A DNA stretch of 64,000 bases from Parachlorella kessleri. Taxonomy: Eukaryota; Chlorophyta; Trebouxiophyceae; Chlorellales; Chlorellaceae. Made by a program: the position numbers and the translations under genes. The notes under the pieces were generated by a model that made no database searches, was not told where the DNA came from, and saw nothing but the letters and a program-made list of their open reading frames with translations. The first letter of the stretch is position 1. Each line of letters opens with the position of its first letter. Shown here in pieces: positions 36,201 through 47,674 of this stretch. The stretch lies in assembly GCA_001598975.1 (NCBI GenBank), contig BBXU01001205.1, positions 1-64,000 on the forward strand, in the 5' to 3' direction.

Positions 36201-36304
36201 CTTTAGGACTTTTGTAAGGGTTTGCCAACTGCGTCACTCAGGTTGCACACATACGCTTCCCACAAGCGTTCAAATGCCTCCTCAGCTGCCATAGGGGTGG
36301 CCGC
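30209..36304 (-). pseudogene. MYND-finger family protein, copy 5 (pseudogene with many lesions)
   Basis: Same 12-exon layout as copy 6. Recognisable exons: 36093-36292, 35508-35947, 35107-35279, 34533-34650, 34006-34363, 33388-33774, 32848-33038, 32334-32568, 31804-31977, a degenerate exon 10 near 31206-31256, exon 11 from about 31000 to 30461, and 30209-30278. Lesions relative to copy 6: the start ATG reads GCG (36302-36304); TAA at 36203-36205 in exon 1; TAG at 34236-34238 in exon 5; exon 6 is 387 bases against 397, breaking phase; exon 10 is shortened with a stop and a spoiled donor; one base is gained in exon 11 between 30561 and 30592, giving a stop at 30527-30529 before the finger. The finger itself is undamaged (CAHPAC, CGGC, YCSTAC, QDW, H, C). 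Splice signals are mostly kept, so decay is recent relative to the split of the two clades. Confidence 0.88.
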
Positions 36305-37114
36305 TAGGAAACCGCTGTCAGGTGCGATGTAAAGATTCAGGGATTGTCAAAGGTTACACTAGGCTGCCGGAGTCCCTCGAACCGACAATCACAAAACTAC
36401 AGTGTGGCAACCCGCCAGCGCGCTGCTTCTTGTTGATGGTGGCAACAAAAGTCAGGCAAGACTCAGGTGCATTCTGCATCCACCCTTACTAAAACTACGG
36501 CGAACTAGGGGTGAGCTGTACTGACGGGGCTGGTTGCTGAGGCTCTGGGGCTTGCCTGTTTTAAGTGACGCCCCAACAAGTTCAATCACCTCTCACTCCT
36601 CCCAAGTTGGACAGGGTTGTGGTCGGCACACCCTGAGAATAGGGGTATGTGCTTTATTTAGGGTGGCAGGTATTGCGATCAGAAAGGAGGTACTGGGCTG
36701 ACAGGGGCCTATGCAGTTATGCTCTGCATCTTGCCTTTTAGGTGGCAGGCAAAAGCGCCAGAGAGGAGGCAGGGGTGAAGTGGACTCATAGTGGATATAT
36801 AGCTGCCGCTGGACTAAGGAAGGCTTTGGGCTGTGAGTTTGCACGTACGGCCCCCTGCCCATCTTATTCTTACAGTGGCTTCCATATCTGCCGTTCTCCC
36901 TTACTGACACGGCACCGAGCTTGGGGTACAATACCAGTCGGTGCCAAAACAGAACTTACGGACGCCTGCAGCTGCTTCAAGGGGTGTCGGTCTCCATGGG
37001 CAAGCAGGGGGCCTTACCGCAGCAAGGTCAGGTGGTGGTACGCTGTCAGAGTAAACTAAGCTCCGTCAGCAACCTGCTAGCCAGCCCCCACTCTCATCCT
37101 CTCAGGCAACGGTT
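36305..37114. repeat. Duplicated spacer upstream of copy 5 (twin of 43395-44231)
   Basis: This spacer and the one between PEX19 and copy 6 have nearly equal lengths (about 810 and 837 bases) and share blocks, for example AGGAAGGCTTTGGG near 36817 and 43919 and TATAGCTGCC near 36797 and 43899. No gene of its own is seen. It is part of a segmental duplication. Confidence 0.7.
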
Positions 37115-37294
37115 TCACATAATGCTGCAATCCGCCAGCTCAGCGGGCAGGTTCCCCGCCTCGCAGCCGCTGCCGCCTGGAGCCGCGCCGCCAGCGCCGC
37201 CATCGGGAAAGCGTGGCAGCCACTCTTTGTCAAACTGGATCCCTGGTGCCAGTTCATCCACTACCTTCTGAGAGGGCTGTCCGCACTGCTGCAT
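37115..37294 (-). pseudogene. Duplicate of the PEX19 last exon (fragment)
   Basis: The 59-residue frame begins right after a CTGCAG acceptor with MQQCGQPSQKVVDELAPG and ends DCSIM, a CaaX farnesylation motif, then TGA. It matches the last exon of the complete PEX19 gene (44232-44402) through most of its length. Changes include PPQEIV to PSQKVV and SEGLP to KEWLP. No upstream PEX19 exons are present, although intron-like homology continues to about 37500. It is a by-product of the duplication that made copies 5 and 6. It could be a dead fragment, or be captured as an exon by a transcript from farther upstream. Confidence 0.85.
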
Positions 37295-37546
37295 CTGCAG
37301 GGATACAAGGCGGGAGGGAAACCTAGGAGTGGTTGGTGGTGCCTCTTGAAGTGCACTGTTGGTGCCAGAACCACCATATACGGAAGCGGCTGGCAGTACA
37401 GTTGCGTCCGAACAAAGAAACAAGGATGTCCAGGTCTCTACATCCCCTAGGTCACTTCTTAAGGGGCGAGTGTAAGGTCAGTGGCAAAGGAATGGAGGGG
37501 ACGGAAGGGGCTGCTATTGCCGCTGCTGGTGTTGCTACCTGGAGCC

Positions 37547-40500
37547 TCAAGACACCAGCGGGCCGGCTTGCTCTTCTCGTAGATGGCGGAAAGCAAGGCA
37601 GGCAGGGCGATGCCGGCGCCAGTCCTGTCTCGCACAAGCCGTGCTGCAGAGTGGCGGAACGGGAGGGGGTGGTGTGTCTTTACCAAGTGTGCTGCTACAG
37701 CTGCCGCCCAGCTGCCATGACAAAATCCACAGCAGGCATCGGTACCTTACGCATTGGACAGCTGGAGTGTCTGCGTCTTTTCCAAGACCATGCGCTTGCC
37801 GGGGCACATAGCTTGTAAGCTGCGCCCGAGCAACACTTACTAACACCGTCGGCTCACCTGCAGTATGCGACCACCCGGCAACCACCGCACCGCTGCAGCG
37901 GCAAGGCCGCCTCGCTGGGCCCTTCAAAGTTGGAGCAGGTCGGGTGGGCGCAAAGTAAGGCCCCCACCGCTAGCTCAGTTTGCAGCTGGCCCAGAGGACA
38001 GCTGCTGGGTGGGGCAGCAGGGCCCTCCAGCACGGCGGATGCCGCTTCCTGCTGCTGTTGCTGCCGCCCCTGCTGCTGCTCTTCAGACTTTGGGGTGCGC
38101 CCTACCACTACAACGCCAGCCTTGCTGCTGCTGCTGCTGCTGCTGCTGCGCTGCTCAGTGTGTCCTGCATCGCTACTGTCGCTCCATGTTACATCATGCT
38201 GGATAGCCAAGGCGGCTGCAGCCTCCATCGCAGGTAGCAGCTTCTCCAGCCGGGCCTGCCAGAGGCCGGCCAGAGGTCTTCCAGATGCTCCCACGAGCTG
38301 TTGGTCCTCCACAGCCCTTACAAGGTCTGCATCCCAGCTTCTGACAGCTGGATGCTCCGGCTCTTGAACCCTGGGTTTCCCGCATACCGGTCCAACACCT
38401 AGCAGCAGTTTGAGGAAGTCCTGATATGAGCGATGCAGCTCATTGAGCGACCAGGCATGGCAGCATTGGTCCCAAGAAGTGCCAAAATCACTGTAGCGAA
38501 TGCCAAACAGGGAGGTCGCCTCCGCAGACTGACGTCCGCAAGTGCGCAGCACCCACCCAGCCTGCATGCCATGCAAGCTTCATGCTCTCAGCCCAACGCG
38601 AATTGCACTTGCATACCACTTCCAGCATGTTCAGCCACACCTTGCAGATGGATTCCAACACGTTGCCCAACATGGCAAGCACCTCAACACCGTTGGCCTG
38701 CACATTCGGCATGCGCAAAGATCATGTCAGGGCTTTTGAGCACGAACACGTGGGGGCTGGGGGTGCGAGATTAGATTGAATACCAAAACCGTGGCATGCA
38801 TACCTTGGCAATCCTGGACTTGCTAAAGTGTCCAAACCACACGCCAGCTGCATCGCTCCCGGCCGTCAGACACAGAGGACCGCACACTCCCTTCCACAAA
38901 AAACATAACTTTGGCAAGGAGGGAACGCCACCCGAGCCATGCTTGCCTGGCTGACTCACGGCAACACCATTACTACCCAAGGTCTGATTTCTGAGTGCTG
39001 GGTGACACCTCACAATACGTCCGACAGCACCTTGCCTCCAGAGGGATCCATACTCCGAATACATACCAAACTATATAGCTGGATGCATGTCTGGTTTTGC
39101 AGGCATGCAGCCTACCGTCCCGCCAACATCATATCAAAGTATAAATAGCAGCACGATTGACTCGGCCTCACCCCAAGCTCCTCCTCGCATCCCTTCTGCG
39201 CCCATCCTACCAGCACACGCACAAGCCCGCCTAGCAAAGCCGCCAGAAGAAGGAGGGAGGGCTCCTGCTGGCCAGCTCCGGCTTCTGAAAGGGTGGAGAT
39301 GAAACCCACCCACATGCCCCTTGCAGGACTGGCCATAACATCTCTCTGCATGGCAGCAGCCAGGGCAAGAGGCATTGGCCAAGCCGATACCAAGAATGTT
39401 GTCATGCGCTTGCCACTTTCAGCACAGCTGACAGGCTAGGCCTGGATTCCAGAGCTCAGCACTGAGCCTGCCACCCCCTTGGGCGAGATTAGGCACTGCG
39501 GCACTCGGCACCCCACATGCGCGCGAAGTGATGCCCACCGATGCCTATGAAGACCGCGTCACTGCTATGCATTCTTGCTCCCACTGCCTGCCTCCATCTG
39601 TGAAAATGGAGATCCCTGGCACAGCGAAGCTGGCTGAGGATCCAATTGACCCGCATCGCTCGCTGTTTCAACCTCCAGTATGAGTCCAGGCAAGAGCTTA
39701 CCAAGTCCATGCCTCTCGCTTCTGAGAGCAGTATCCCTGCTGCTGCAACTGCCGCATGCGGCTGGGCGTCTTGACGCTGAGCCAACGCATGCAACATTGT
39801 GCCGGCCAGCTGAACCCTGAATAAAAGGTGCCCGCTCATCGGCAAGTGCTGCCAGGCCCAGCGCTCGTAGGATACCAGCGACTGGTGCAGGACGAGAGTG
39901 GTTGTGAGTGCCACAGCCGCCACGCTCTCAATACTCCTGTGTCACAGGCAGGCAAATGTGACAGGGGAAAGGCTACTTTACTGAGCAGGACACGGTGTGT
40001 GGTGGCACCCCTCGTATGCTTGGGCACATGAGGGAGATTCTTACATGATGAGGTGTAGCTTACATAACAGGCAACTCCCAAGATGCTACAAGTACGCTAT
40101 CAGCACTTAAGACCTCTTGCCTGGCAGTCTTCCTCACCGTTCAGCCGTAAAGCCTTCCAGCTGCTGGCCAGCCAGCCTGGGCACAAGCGCAAGAGCACCG
40201 TGGGCGGCCTCCTCTGTCACAGCCTCCATTCCTCTGAGGAAATAAAGGACGGGGTGCTGGCTTTGGTAGACACCTTGGACGCAAAGTACTGACGCTACCT
40301 CTGCTGCCCACTTGAGCAGCACCTTACGCTGCAAAGACAGCAAACTCCTCATCACAAGGCAAGCTTATTATTGCTAGCCTCAACCTATCTGTGCATGTGC
40401 CTGCAGCACACCCTGGCAGATAGGGAGCCTGATGCTGCGTACAAGGCCATACGAGCTTGTCGCAGCATTAGCCAGCGCACGAGTGCACTCCCCTAGCATC

Positions 40501-43394
40501 TCTAGCATGCCCGGAACGCCTTCTAAATTGCCCTCGCCGCAAGACTCGTCCTCAAGAGTAGGGACACCCACTACTACACCAGGCATTGCAGTTACAACAC
40601 CACCTTGCATGGTGTCATGTGAGGATGTCGTCACCTGACTCCAGCTGTGCCGCCTACCTGGGTGGCCAGCAGGCCCAGCAGGGATTTGAAGGTGCCCAGC
40701 ACGGCGCCCTCCTCTGCCAAGCTGATGAGAGGCGCAGGCTCCTGCCCACCTGGCCGCGCTGGCAGCCTCTGCCCAAGCCATCTGGCCGCAGCAGTGGCGA
40801 GGGTGTAACCGAGGGCCCAGGGCTGCTCTGGGGTCTCATCAGATTCAGGCTGCCCAATGTCAGCTTCATCAAGCGTGTCGCACCAGTATTGCAGTGGATA
40901 GCGTGCTGCCAGCCGCAGGAACTTTTCCAGGAGCGCAACAGCTGACAGCATGGCCGCGACCGCCTGCCTGCCAGGAATGCGGGACGAGGGCGGGTGATGG
41001 CGACCCATAGCTGCAAATGTTGAGAAGGCCGGCTGCAGTACGTCTTCCTCTAGCCTGCAGGCCATCATGCGTGTCACTGTGAGATCCAACGCAGCATGCC
41101 AGGTACATATGGGTAGCCTTTTCACCTCGTGAACATGACTACTACGGTTATGAGGGTGAGTGCCTACATACTTGTAATCATAGGCAGCCCAGGCGCCGAT
41201 GCTACACATATCCTGGCTTAACACCTCGCCCCAAGCTACGGCTGTGCTGCTGCGGAGCCGTTGAAGTGTAGCCTACCAGTCGCCACCAGAAAGGAAGCTC
41301 AAGGCAGCAGCGCAGCAGTTGTTGAGGACGACGACTCGCACCGGGCCCAAGCCATCACCCCACTGTGCGACTGCATCAGCAATCTCCAAGCACTGTCCCG
41401 CGCCTGCCAGGCCAGCACTTTCTGCCCACTGCGCAACCAGCGGCTCTTTCGCGTCCACGCCCTTAAAAACAAACAGCAGTGCGGCATGCAGCCCGCTGCA
41501 GGCTTTCCAGCCGCAGATGAGGTCTATACATTCATCTATGGAGCCCTCATTGCTGGCTGGATAGTCCGAGAAAGAGGCGGTGGCCGCTGCATAGACGACC
41601 TTGCCAAACCGCTCCAGGAAATCTTTCCAAAAGACTGCACACAAACACTGAACCGCAGGGTAATCCCTCCTGGAGTCGCCCAGATCAGAAGGTGCACTGG
41701 AAAGCTGGAGAGAGACTGCAAGCAACGTGCATGGCACCAGAACCGACTGCCACAGTCAATATGCGCAAGTCAGTAAGCAACAACACGTGAGCATCACAGA
41801 CCTCTAGCTTCAGGGAGGGCAGAGAATATGCGGAGGAAGGTAGGGTACACACTGTCCTTGGCATTTGGCACCTCCAGTAGAGTTGTCAGCGATTGCCAGT
41901 TATCACTTGCGACCTGAGCCTGCAAAGATACCACCAAGTAGCACAGTAAGTTGAAGGCTCCATCCGGCTCCGGTGAGCAAGTCCCACAAGTCCCCTAGGT
42001 TCAGCAGTCCAGGTGTGACCTGGCAAGGTCAGTACATGATGGTTGCATTGGTTGGTGTTTGAATGACTCCTGCATAGTCCAACTGCGTACCGCCACACCG
42101 CTACTGCTGTTATCACTCCCCTTGCGAGGCAGACCGTCACCTAGGACGTACAAGCGTCACCAAACCACACACAACAAAGTGCGGGTTCGCAGTTTGTATT
42201 CTGGCTTAATGCAGTGTGCGACACCTCACCTGACATGGAGCAGCAGCTCTTGACAAAAGATAGAAATAAGCTTGTAGCGGAGCTGGGGTTGCGCTGCTAA
42301 GGTGTCCCAGACTTTAGCCTCGGCGCCCTGCTTTCTGGCCAAGAGTAGGAGCACGCTGCTGGCTGCCATAAGATACTTGAGCGTGTCAGCGGGGTTACCC
42401 ACTGCAGAGGCACCGTGAGAGCAGTGCGGACTATCATGCCCAAAACTAGCCCAAGGAGGCACTCTGCGCTTCATGCAAGCCTGCATGCAAGGCTCAAGCG
42501 GAACACCTTAGTGCTCAATCGCAACACTCAGTTGGAAAAACACCCGAATGATGCCCTCTTATCTTGCTCCTTTGCAGGAAACCGTTGTCCAACGGCTCGC
42601 CAACTGCAAAGTGGCCGTACCTGTCAGGATGGTCTTGAGGACTCCGCTTGACACTGCCCAATAGCAGCCCGCCACTTGGCCGGCCACGTCCAACGCGTCC
42701 GGGACGCTTTCTTCTCGTAGAAAGCGGACAAACAATGTCACCGCAAGCCGCACAGCATTACACATATACTGCTGGGGCATGGAGGGCGTGTAGCACCCTG
42801 TAGCCGAAGCCTGCCCAATGCTAACGGCAGCTGCCAGCGCTGCAGGGAGTGCTACAAGGCTAAGGTGCGACAAGTAGCTGAAAGCCGGTGGTAGGGGGTA
42901 GAACGTCTGCGGTTGCGAGACTTCTTGGGCGTCCAGCACAAGCTTGAGCAACAGGGTGTGCTGTGTGATTGCCAACTCCACCTCAGTGCCGGGCCGCTCT
43001 TGGAAGGCGTGAACCAGCCCTCCCAAGACGTCCACGGAGCTGTCGATGTGACCCTCTATCCTGCCAAGCAGCACGACCAGTGGCAGGCTGGGTTGGTGAT
43101 GACTGCCCTTCCATGCCAGGTTAATCCCCCTCCCTGGCATGACCGGCAACTTCCAGTGTCATGCAATGTAGACAAGCCGTTCTGTTCGTACCCTAACCTG
43201 CTCCAAGAGCCAGGGGAAAGGCTTGATCCGTTGCGGATTGATGACTCCAGCCTACGGCGCAGTTCGCTGTTGAGGCCTTTCAGGGACTTCCAAAAGGACT
43301 TCTCACTAGGGTTTCCAACCGCGTTACTGAGGTTACGCACATACGCTTCCCAAACTCGTACAAAGGCCTCCTCAACTGCCACAGGTGTGGCCAT
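37547..43394 (-). CDS. MYND-finger family protein, copy 6 (intact, about 1033 aa)
   Basis: Exons on the - strand: 43198-43394, 42621-43060, 42235-42401, 41802-41919, 41277-41634, 40658-41054, 40138-40328, 39702-39936, 39172-39345, 38641-38697, 37858 to about 38528, and 37547-37643. The total is 3102 bases, open to TGA at 37547-37549. Intron phases equal those of copies 1-4. The start ATGGCC at 43394 sits in a good context. Sequence is well diverged from the + strand copies, but the exon 6 block (RIPGRQAVAAM, FKSLLGLLATQ), the exon 8 block (YERWAWQ) and the finger (CAHPTC, CGGC, YCSTAC, QDW, H, C) align clearly. The linker has a run of eight serines and Gln runs. The start of exon 11 is uncertain; an in-phase alternative is 38519. 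It lies downstream of PEX19 on the same strand. Function unknown. Confidence 0.83.
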
Positions 43395-44231
43395 GTTGAG
43401 CAATCCGCAGTCAGGTGCAACGCCAAACTTTGGTATTGCCAAAAGTTGCACTCAATTAGGCTAAGCTGCCCGAAGTCCACGGACAATCACAGGACCGCAC
43501 CCATGACTAAACCGTGGCAACCCGCCAGCGCGCTTGGTAGAAGCATGTCCCCCCCTCAGTCAGTGGTAGAAGCATTGCGAACAGCTGACAGAGCTGGATG
43601 CACTTATGCTCTGTGTTTTGCCTTCCTGTTGATGCGGGCAGGCAACGCGAACTGAGCGGTAGGGGTTGAAAAGTACTTAGTATAGGTGGTAGCCTACCCC
43701 TGGCAGGTAGTGCAAACAGAGTGGAAATAGGGTATAGCTGTACGGAGTGCTGAACGGTACTGACGGGGCTGGAAGCAGTCTAAGGCGAGCCTATTGCCTG
43801 TGACTCCACAGCAACTCCAGTCTCTTCGCAGTCCTCCCAAGGTGGCCAGGCTTGTAGATGGCATCTATTCCGGGGGCACCCCGTGGGCACAGCGGGTGTA
43901 TAGCTGCCACTGGATGCAAGGAAGGCTTTGGGTTTGCACACACACTCCCGTGCCCACCTTACCCCAACAGTGGCTCCCATGTGTGCCATTCTTCCGCATT
44001 GACACGGCACAGAGCTTGGACTGCAGTGCAAGTTGCTGCCACCAACAAACCCACAGACGCCTATAGCTGTTCCAAGGAGTTGCTGCCTCTTCCCGTGGGG
44101 AACTGACGGTCGCATGGTCAGACAACTCTACACTGTCACACTGGACTGACCTCCTTCAGCAGCCGCTAGTCAGCCACCACTCCCAAGCTCCCTGCCAATG
44201 GGGGTTAGCACAATGCTCTCTGCCAATGGGT
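43395..44231. repeat. Spacer between PEX19 and copy 6 (twin of 36305-37114)
   Basis: No gene is seen. It probably holds the PEX19 3' untranslated region and the copy 6 promoter. Its similarity to the spacer before copy 5 shows it was duplicated as part of one block. Confidence 0.6.
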
Positions 44232-47200
44232 TCACATAATGCTGCAGTCCGCCAGCTCGGCGGGCAGGTCGCCCGCCCCGCGACCACTGCCACCTGGGCC
44301 TCCGCCGCCACCGGGAAAGCGTGGCAGCCCCTCTGAGTCAAACTGCATCCCTGGCGCCAGCTCATCCACAATCTCCTGGGGAGGCTGCCCGCACTGCTGC
44401 ATCTGCAGGAACAGAAGGCGGGAGGAGGTCCAGGGGTGATTAGCGGTGCCTCTTGACGGCACTCCTGGTGCTGGTCCCCCTTGAATAGGGGAGCGCTTGG
44501 CAGTACTGCTACATCTACACAACAAACGAGAAGTGCCTGGAATATTCAGGTCTCTACATTTCCTGGGTTATGCTTGTCCAATTTGCACCGTGTGCACATC
44601 TACAACAGGCGAGTGAGATCAGTGGGGAGGAGGGGAGGGCCCAGGGGGGCCCATCATCATACTGGCTGACCAAGGCAGCCGGGTTAGCTCATACAGCCCA
44701 GTGCTAGACATGCGGTGTGGCAGACAAGGCTAGCCTGGTCCACAGGACGGCTAGGATCCTGACCGCCCGGTAGGGAATCTGGATCTGCCAGCAGAGGTGG
44801 TCAAAGGGGCTTTGACTTGCAAGCGCTCCTGGCAGGTAGGGAATCTCCCTACCGACTACTGCAACCAAGCAAGGTGCTACGCTATGCTAAGTGTGAACAA
44901 GCTTTGGCCAGCTGAGAGGCAGTCTTCATGCGAGACGGCGTTGGCGCCTACAAGCTTCCTACGGAGAGCAAACACCAGGGTGAGCGCCTCACCTGCAACC
45001 GCAGGTTGCCGCCAGCAGTAGGTTGACTACCCGGGTGACATATTATGACCCTTCTCTGGCAAGAATAACCTCCTCTTGCCCGTCACTGATTGCCACCAGG
45101 CCTAGCACACACCTGTTGCAGTAGGTTCACAAGCTGCGTGTAGTCACTTGGGTCTGACTCGTACAGCGCGCAGATCTGCTGGATGAATTCATACTGCCGG
45201 CTGTACCGGTGCAACTCTTCTTCAGGCAGCACAGTGCGGTTGGCGTCCAGCCAGGCGGGATACCGCTCCCCAATGTCCTGCACACAAAGAGATGCCGCTT
45301 GGCCTCGCGGGTAACCTTGCGCAGGCAGGTAACAGTCGACGGTACCGCTGCAGTATCCCACACCTGGCAGGCAGGGTACCGCCCGCTGCGGCAGGAAACA
45401 GGGTCAAAGCACATACAATGCACTAGCAATGCCACCGGTGGTATCGCTTGCAGCTCATCCTCGCGTAGCCCACTAAGGTCCGCCTCCAGCAAGGCTTGAT
45501 ACAGCGTGCTCTAGTCAGCGATGTCAAAGAGGAGAAGCACTGTATTCAGAACCGTAATACACTACACCAGCCGGGTATGCCTCCAGCAAGGCTAGATACA
45601 GGGTGTCTGTAGCCAGCGTGTGCACAGGTGGAATAGCACTGCCGCTGACATCACCCACCTTCATGGGCTGGTACAGCACATCCTTGGACAGCAGCTGCTG
45701 CATGATGGAGTCCACCAAAGAAGCCATCTCTGGGTGGCCCCCCAGCTGCTGGAGAGGGTCGTCACCTACTTAGGCAAGAGGGCAAGTAATCACGAAAGCT
45801 GGGCATCCCAACTGAGTGTCTGCTTTCGAGAAATGCCACTTCAGTGCAACCCAGCAACTGCTGCAACTGGTCATCCTTTCAAGGAAAGTATGCAAACGCC
45901 CACAGGACGATGCATGCCAACAACATCACGTGCTACTTGATGTCCCTGTGCGGTAGCCCTGCCGAACTGGCACGCCTACACCCACTTCAACGATATTATT
46001 GGTAATCGGCTGGTGGCAACTTGCCACTTGAAGAAGGCTTTGGCCCCATGACTGCTAAAGAAGGGCTGGGGTCCAGTAAACATAGCAACCCTTAGTAACA
46101 TAGGAACAGGCATGCACATTGTCCGGCCAACACCCCAATAGGTACTATTGCTGGCACACACACACCAGCCAGCGTGTGAAAAACTGCTCTGCTGGTCACT
46201 GTCACAGCCAGGTGTCTCTTTCAGTCTCACCTTCCCCCTCTGGCCCGAAACTGGGTGCCTGCTCCGCCAGTGCCCGCAGCGTGGATGCCAGGTCGCCCTG
46301 CTGCCTCTGCTGCGCCGCGGGCTGACCCTGCTGAGCCTGCTGACCGGGCCGCTGTGCTTCCTGAGCTGCTGCCACATCAGCGGCTGCCTGTGCCAGGCTC
46401 TCATCGTCAACTGCAAAGACATCAAGCTCTGGGTGGGGCCCACAGGATGGACTGAAATGTATCCTGTCACAATGCTTTCTTGCATACGAGGGCCGTAGCA
46501 TTGCCTGATTGCCATTTTTTCAATCTGCACGACAGCCAGAAATGTGCCCACCACAGGGCTGCAGCCACAACGGTATACCAGTGACATAGGGTCAGGGCAC
46601 AAAGCTTGGGAGCCCAAGCAAGCGTGCCCACGGAGTATATCTCATCTCACACACCGTTGGCAAGCTCAGCCAAGAGCTGCTGCAGGCCCTTGGACAGGTC
46701 CTCCACATTGTCTAGGTCAGGCAGGTTGCCCAGCCCTGCCGCCGCCATTGCCTCTGCCGTGGCCCTCAGAGCTGCTGCCTCCTGATCTGAGCCCTCGTCT
46801 TCGTCGCCAGCGAGGCCTTCGAGCTGAGGCTGGGGTTGCTGCTTTGCCTGCTGTGGCGCTGCACCCCGCTTCGCTGGCGCCGGACGCGGACCCAGAGGGT
46901 TGAATGCCAGGCTCCGTACTGGGGCACGTGGTTGCCGAGATGGGCCAGCAAGAGTTGATGCATCTGCTGCCGCTGGCAGTTGGGGTGCACTGGCAGCCGC
47001 AAAGGTCTCAGGCTGCGAAGCGAGGGAGGGACCCGGTGCTGCCGCCTCACCACTGGTGTCGGGCCCTCCCACAGCTGAGAGGTCTGTATGGCTGCCTTCT
47101 ATTGGCACTGGCAAATCACTGCATGGCGAACCCAGGATGCCACTCAAACAGGAAGCATAAGTGCTTGGGATGAGGCTCACATATTGCAGGGGTCAGCTAC

Positions 47201-47462
47201 ATGTCAGCATGGCCAAGTCATGCACACCAGGGTGTCGAGTCCCACACCTTGCTGCGGTTTCTGTACGGGCTGTGCTCTGCTTAATAGCTGGGGTGGTGGT
47301 GTCGAACTCGTCAAGGGCCTCTGCATGATCAAGAGGACACAGCTTGGCATCGCTTGGCATCCTTACCAAGGATAACTGACAGCCGAATCCTGCTTAAACA
47401 GATGAACTATTCAACCCCTTACCGTCAAGCAGAGCTTCCAAGCCTTCGTTGCTTTGCGACAT
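44232..47462 (-). CDS. PEX19: Peroxisomal biogenesis factor 19 (PEX19), about 399 aa
   Basis: PEX19 is the cytosolic chaperone and import receptor for peroxisomal membrane proteins. Exons: 47423-47462, 47248-47320, 46655-47118, 46231-46410, 45659-45765, 45113-45277 and 44232-44402. They join in phase to 1200 bases. The N-terminus MSQSNEGLEALLDEALDEFD matches the acidic helix that docks on PEX3. The middle is a low-complexity Ala/Gln/Pro insert that makes the protein longer than the usual 250-300 residues. The core follows: MQQLLSKDVLYQPMK, then DIGERYPAWL, then MQQCGQPPQEIVDELAPG. The C-terminus DCSIM is a CaaX box for farnesylation, a hallmark of the family. The start is 212 bases from the divergent gene at 47675, suggesting a shared promoter. 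The last exon is duplicated at 37115-37294. Confidence 0.93.
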
Positions 47463-47674
47463 GGTCGAGCAGTTCGTTTTGAGGGTTGAAGAGTGAGAGA
47501 TGCACTTTCAAGAGTTGCCGTAAGAAGTCCACGAAGAAGGGAAGCTTGTGCACCTCTTGACAAAACCTGAACACGTGTCAAGCCTTGTCGCAGCAGCGAG
47601 GGCGCCGAAGACCTTGTGCGTTTGCACACTTTACTGTCACTCATAGTCAGCTTAATCGTTTTGAATGGTATGGG
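47463..47674. promoter_or_regulatory. Shared divergent promoter region, PEX19 / CNBD-like gene
   Basis: The two start codons (47462 on -, 47675 on +) are only 212 bases apart and head-to-head, so both promoters and both 5' leaders must fit here. I see no clear TATA box. The role is inferred from position. Confidence 0.5.
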
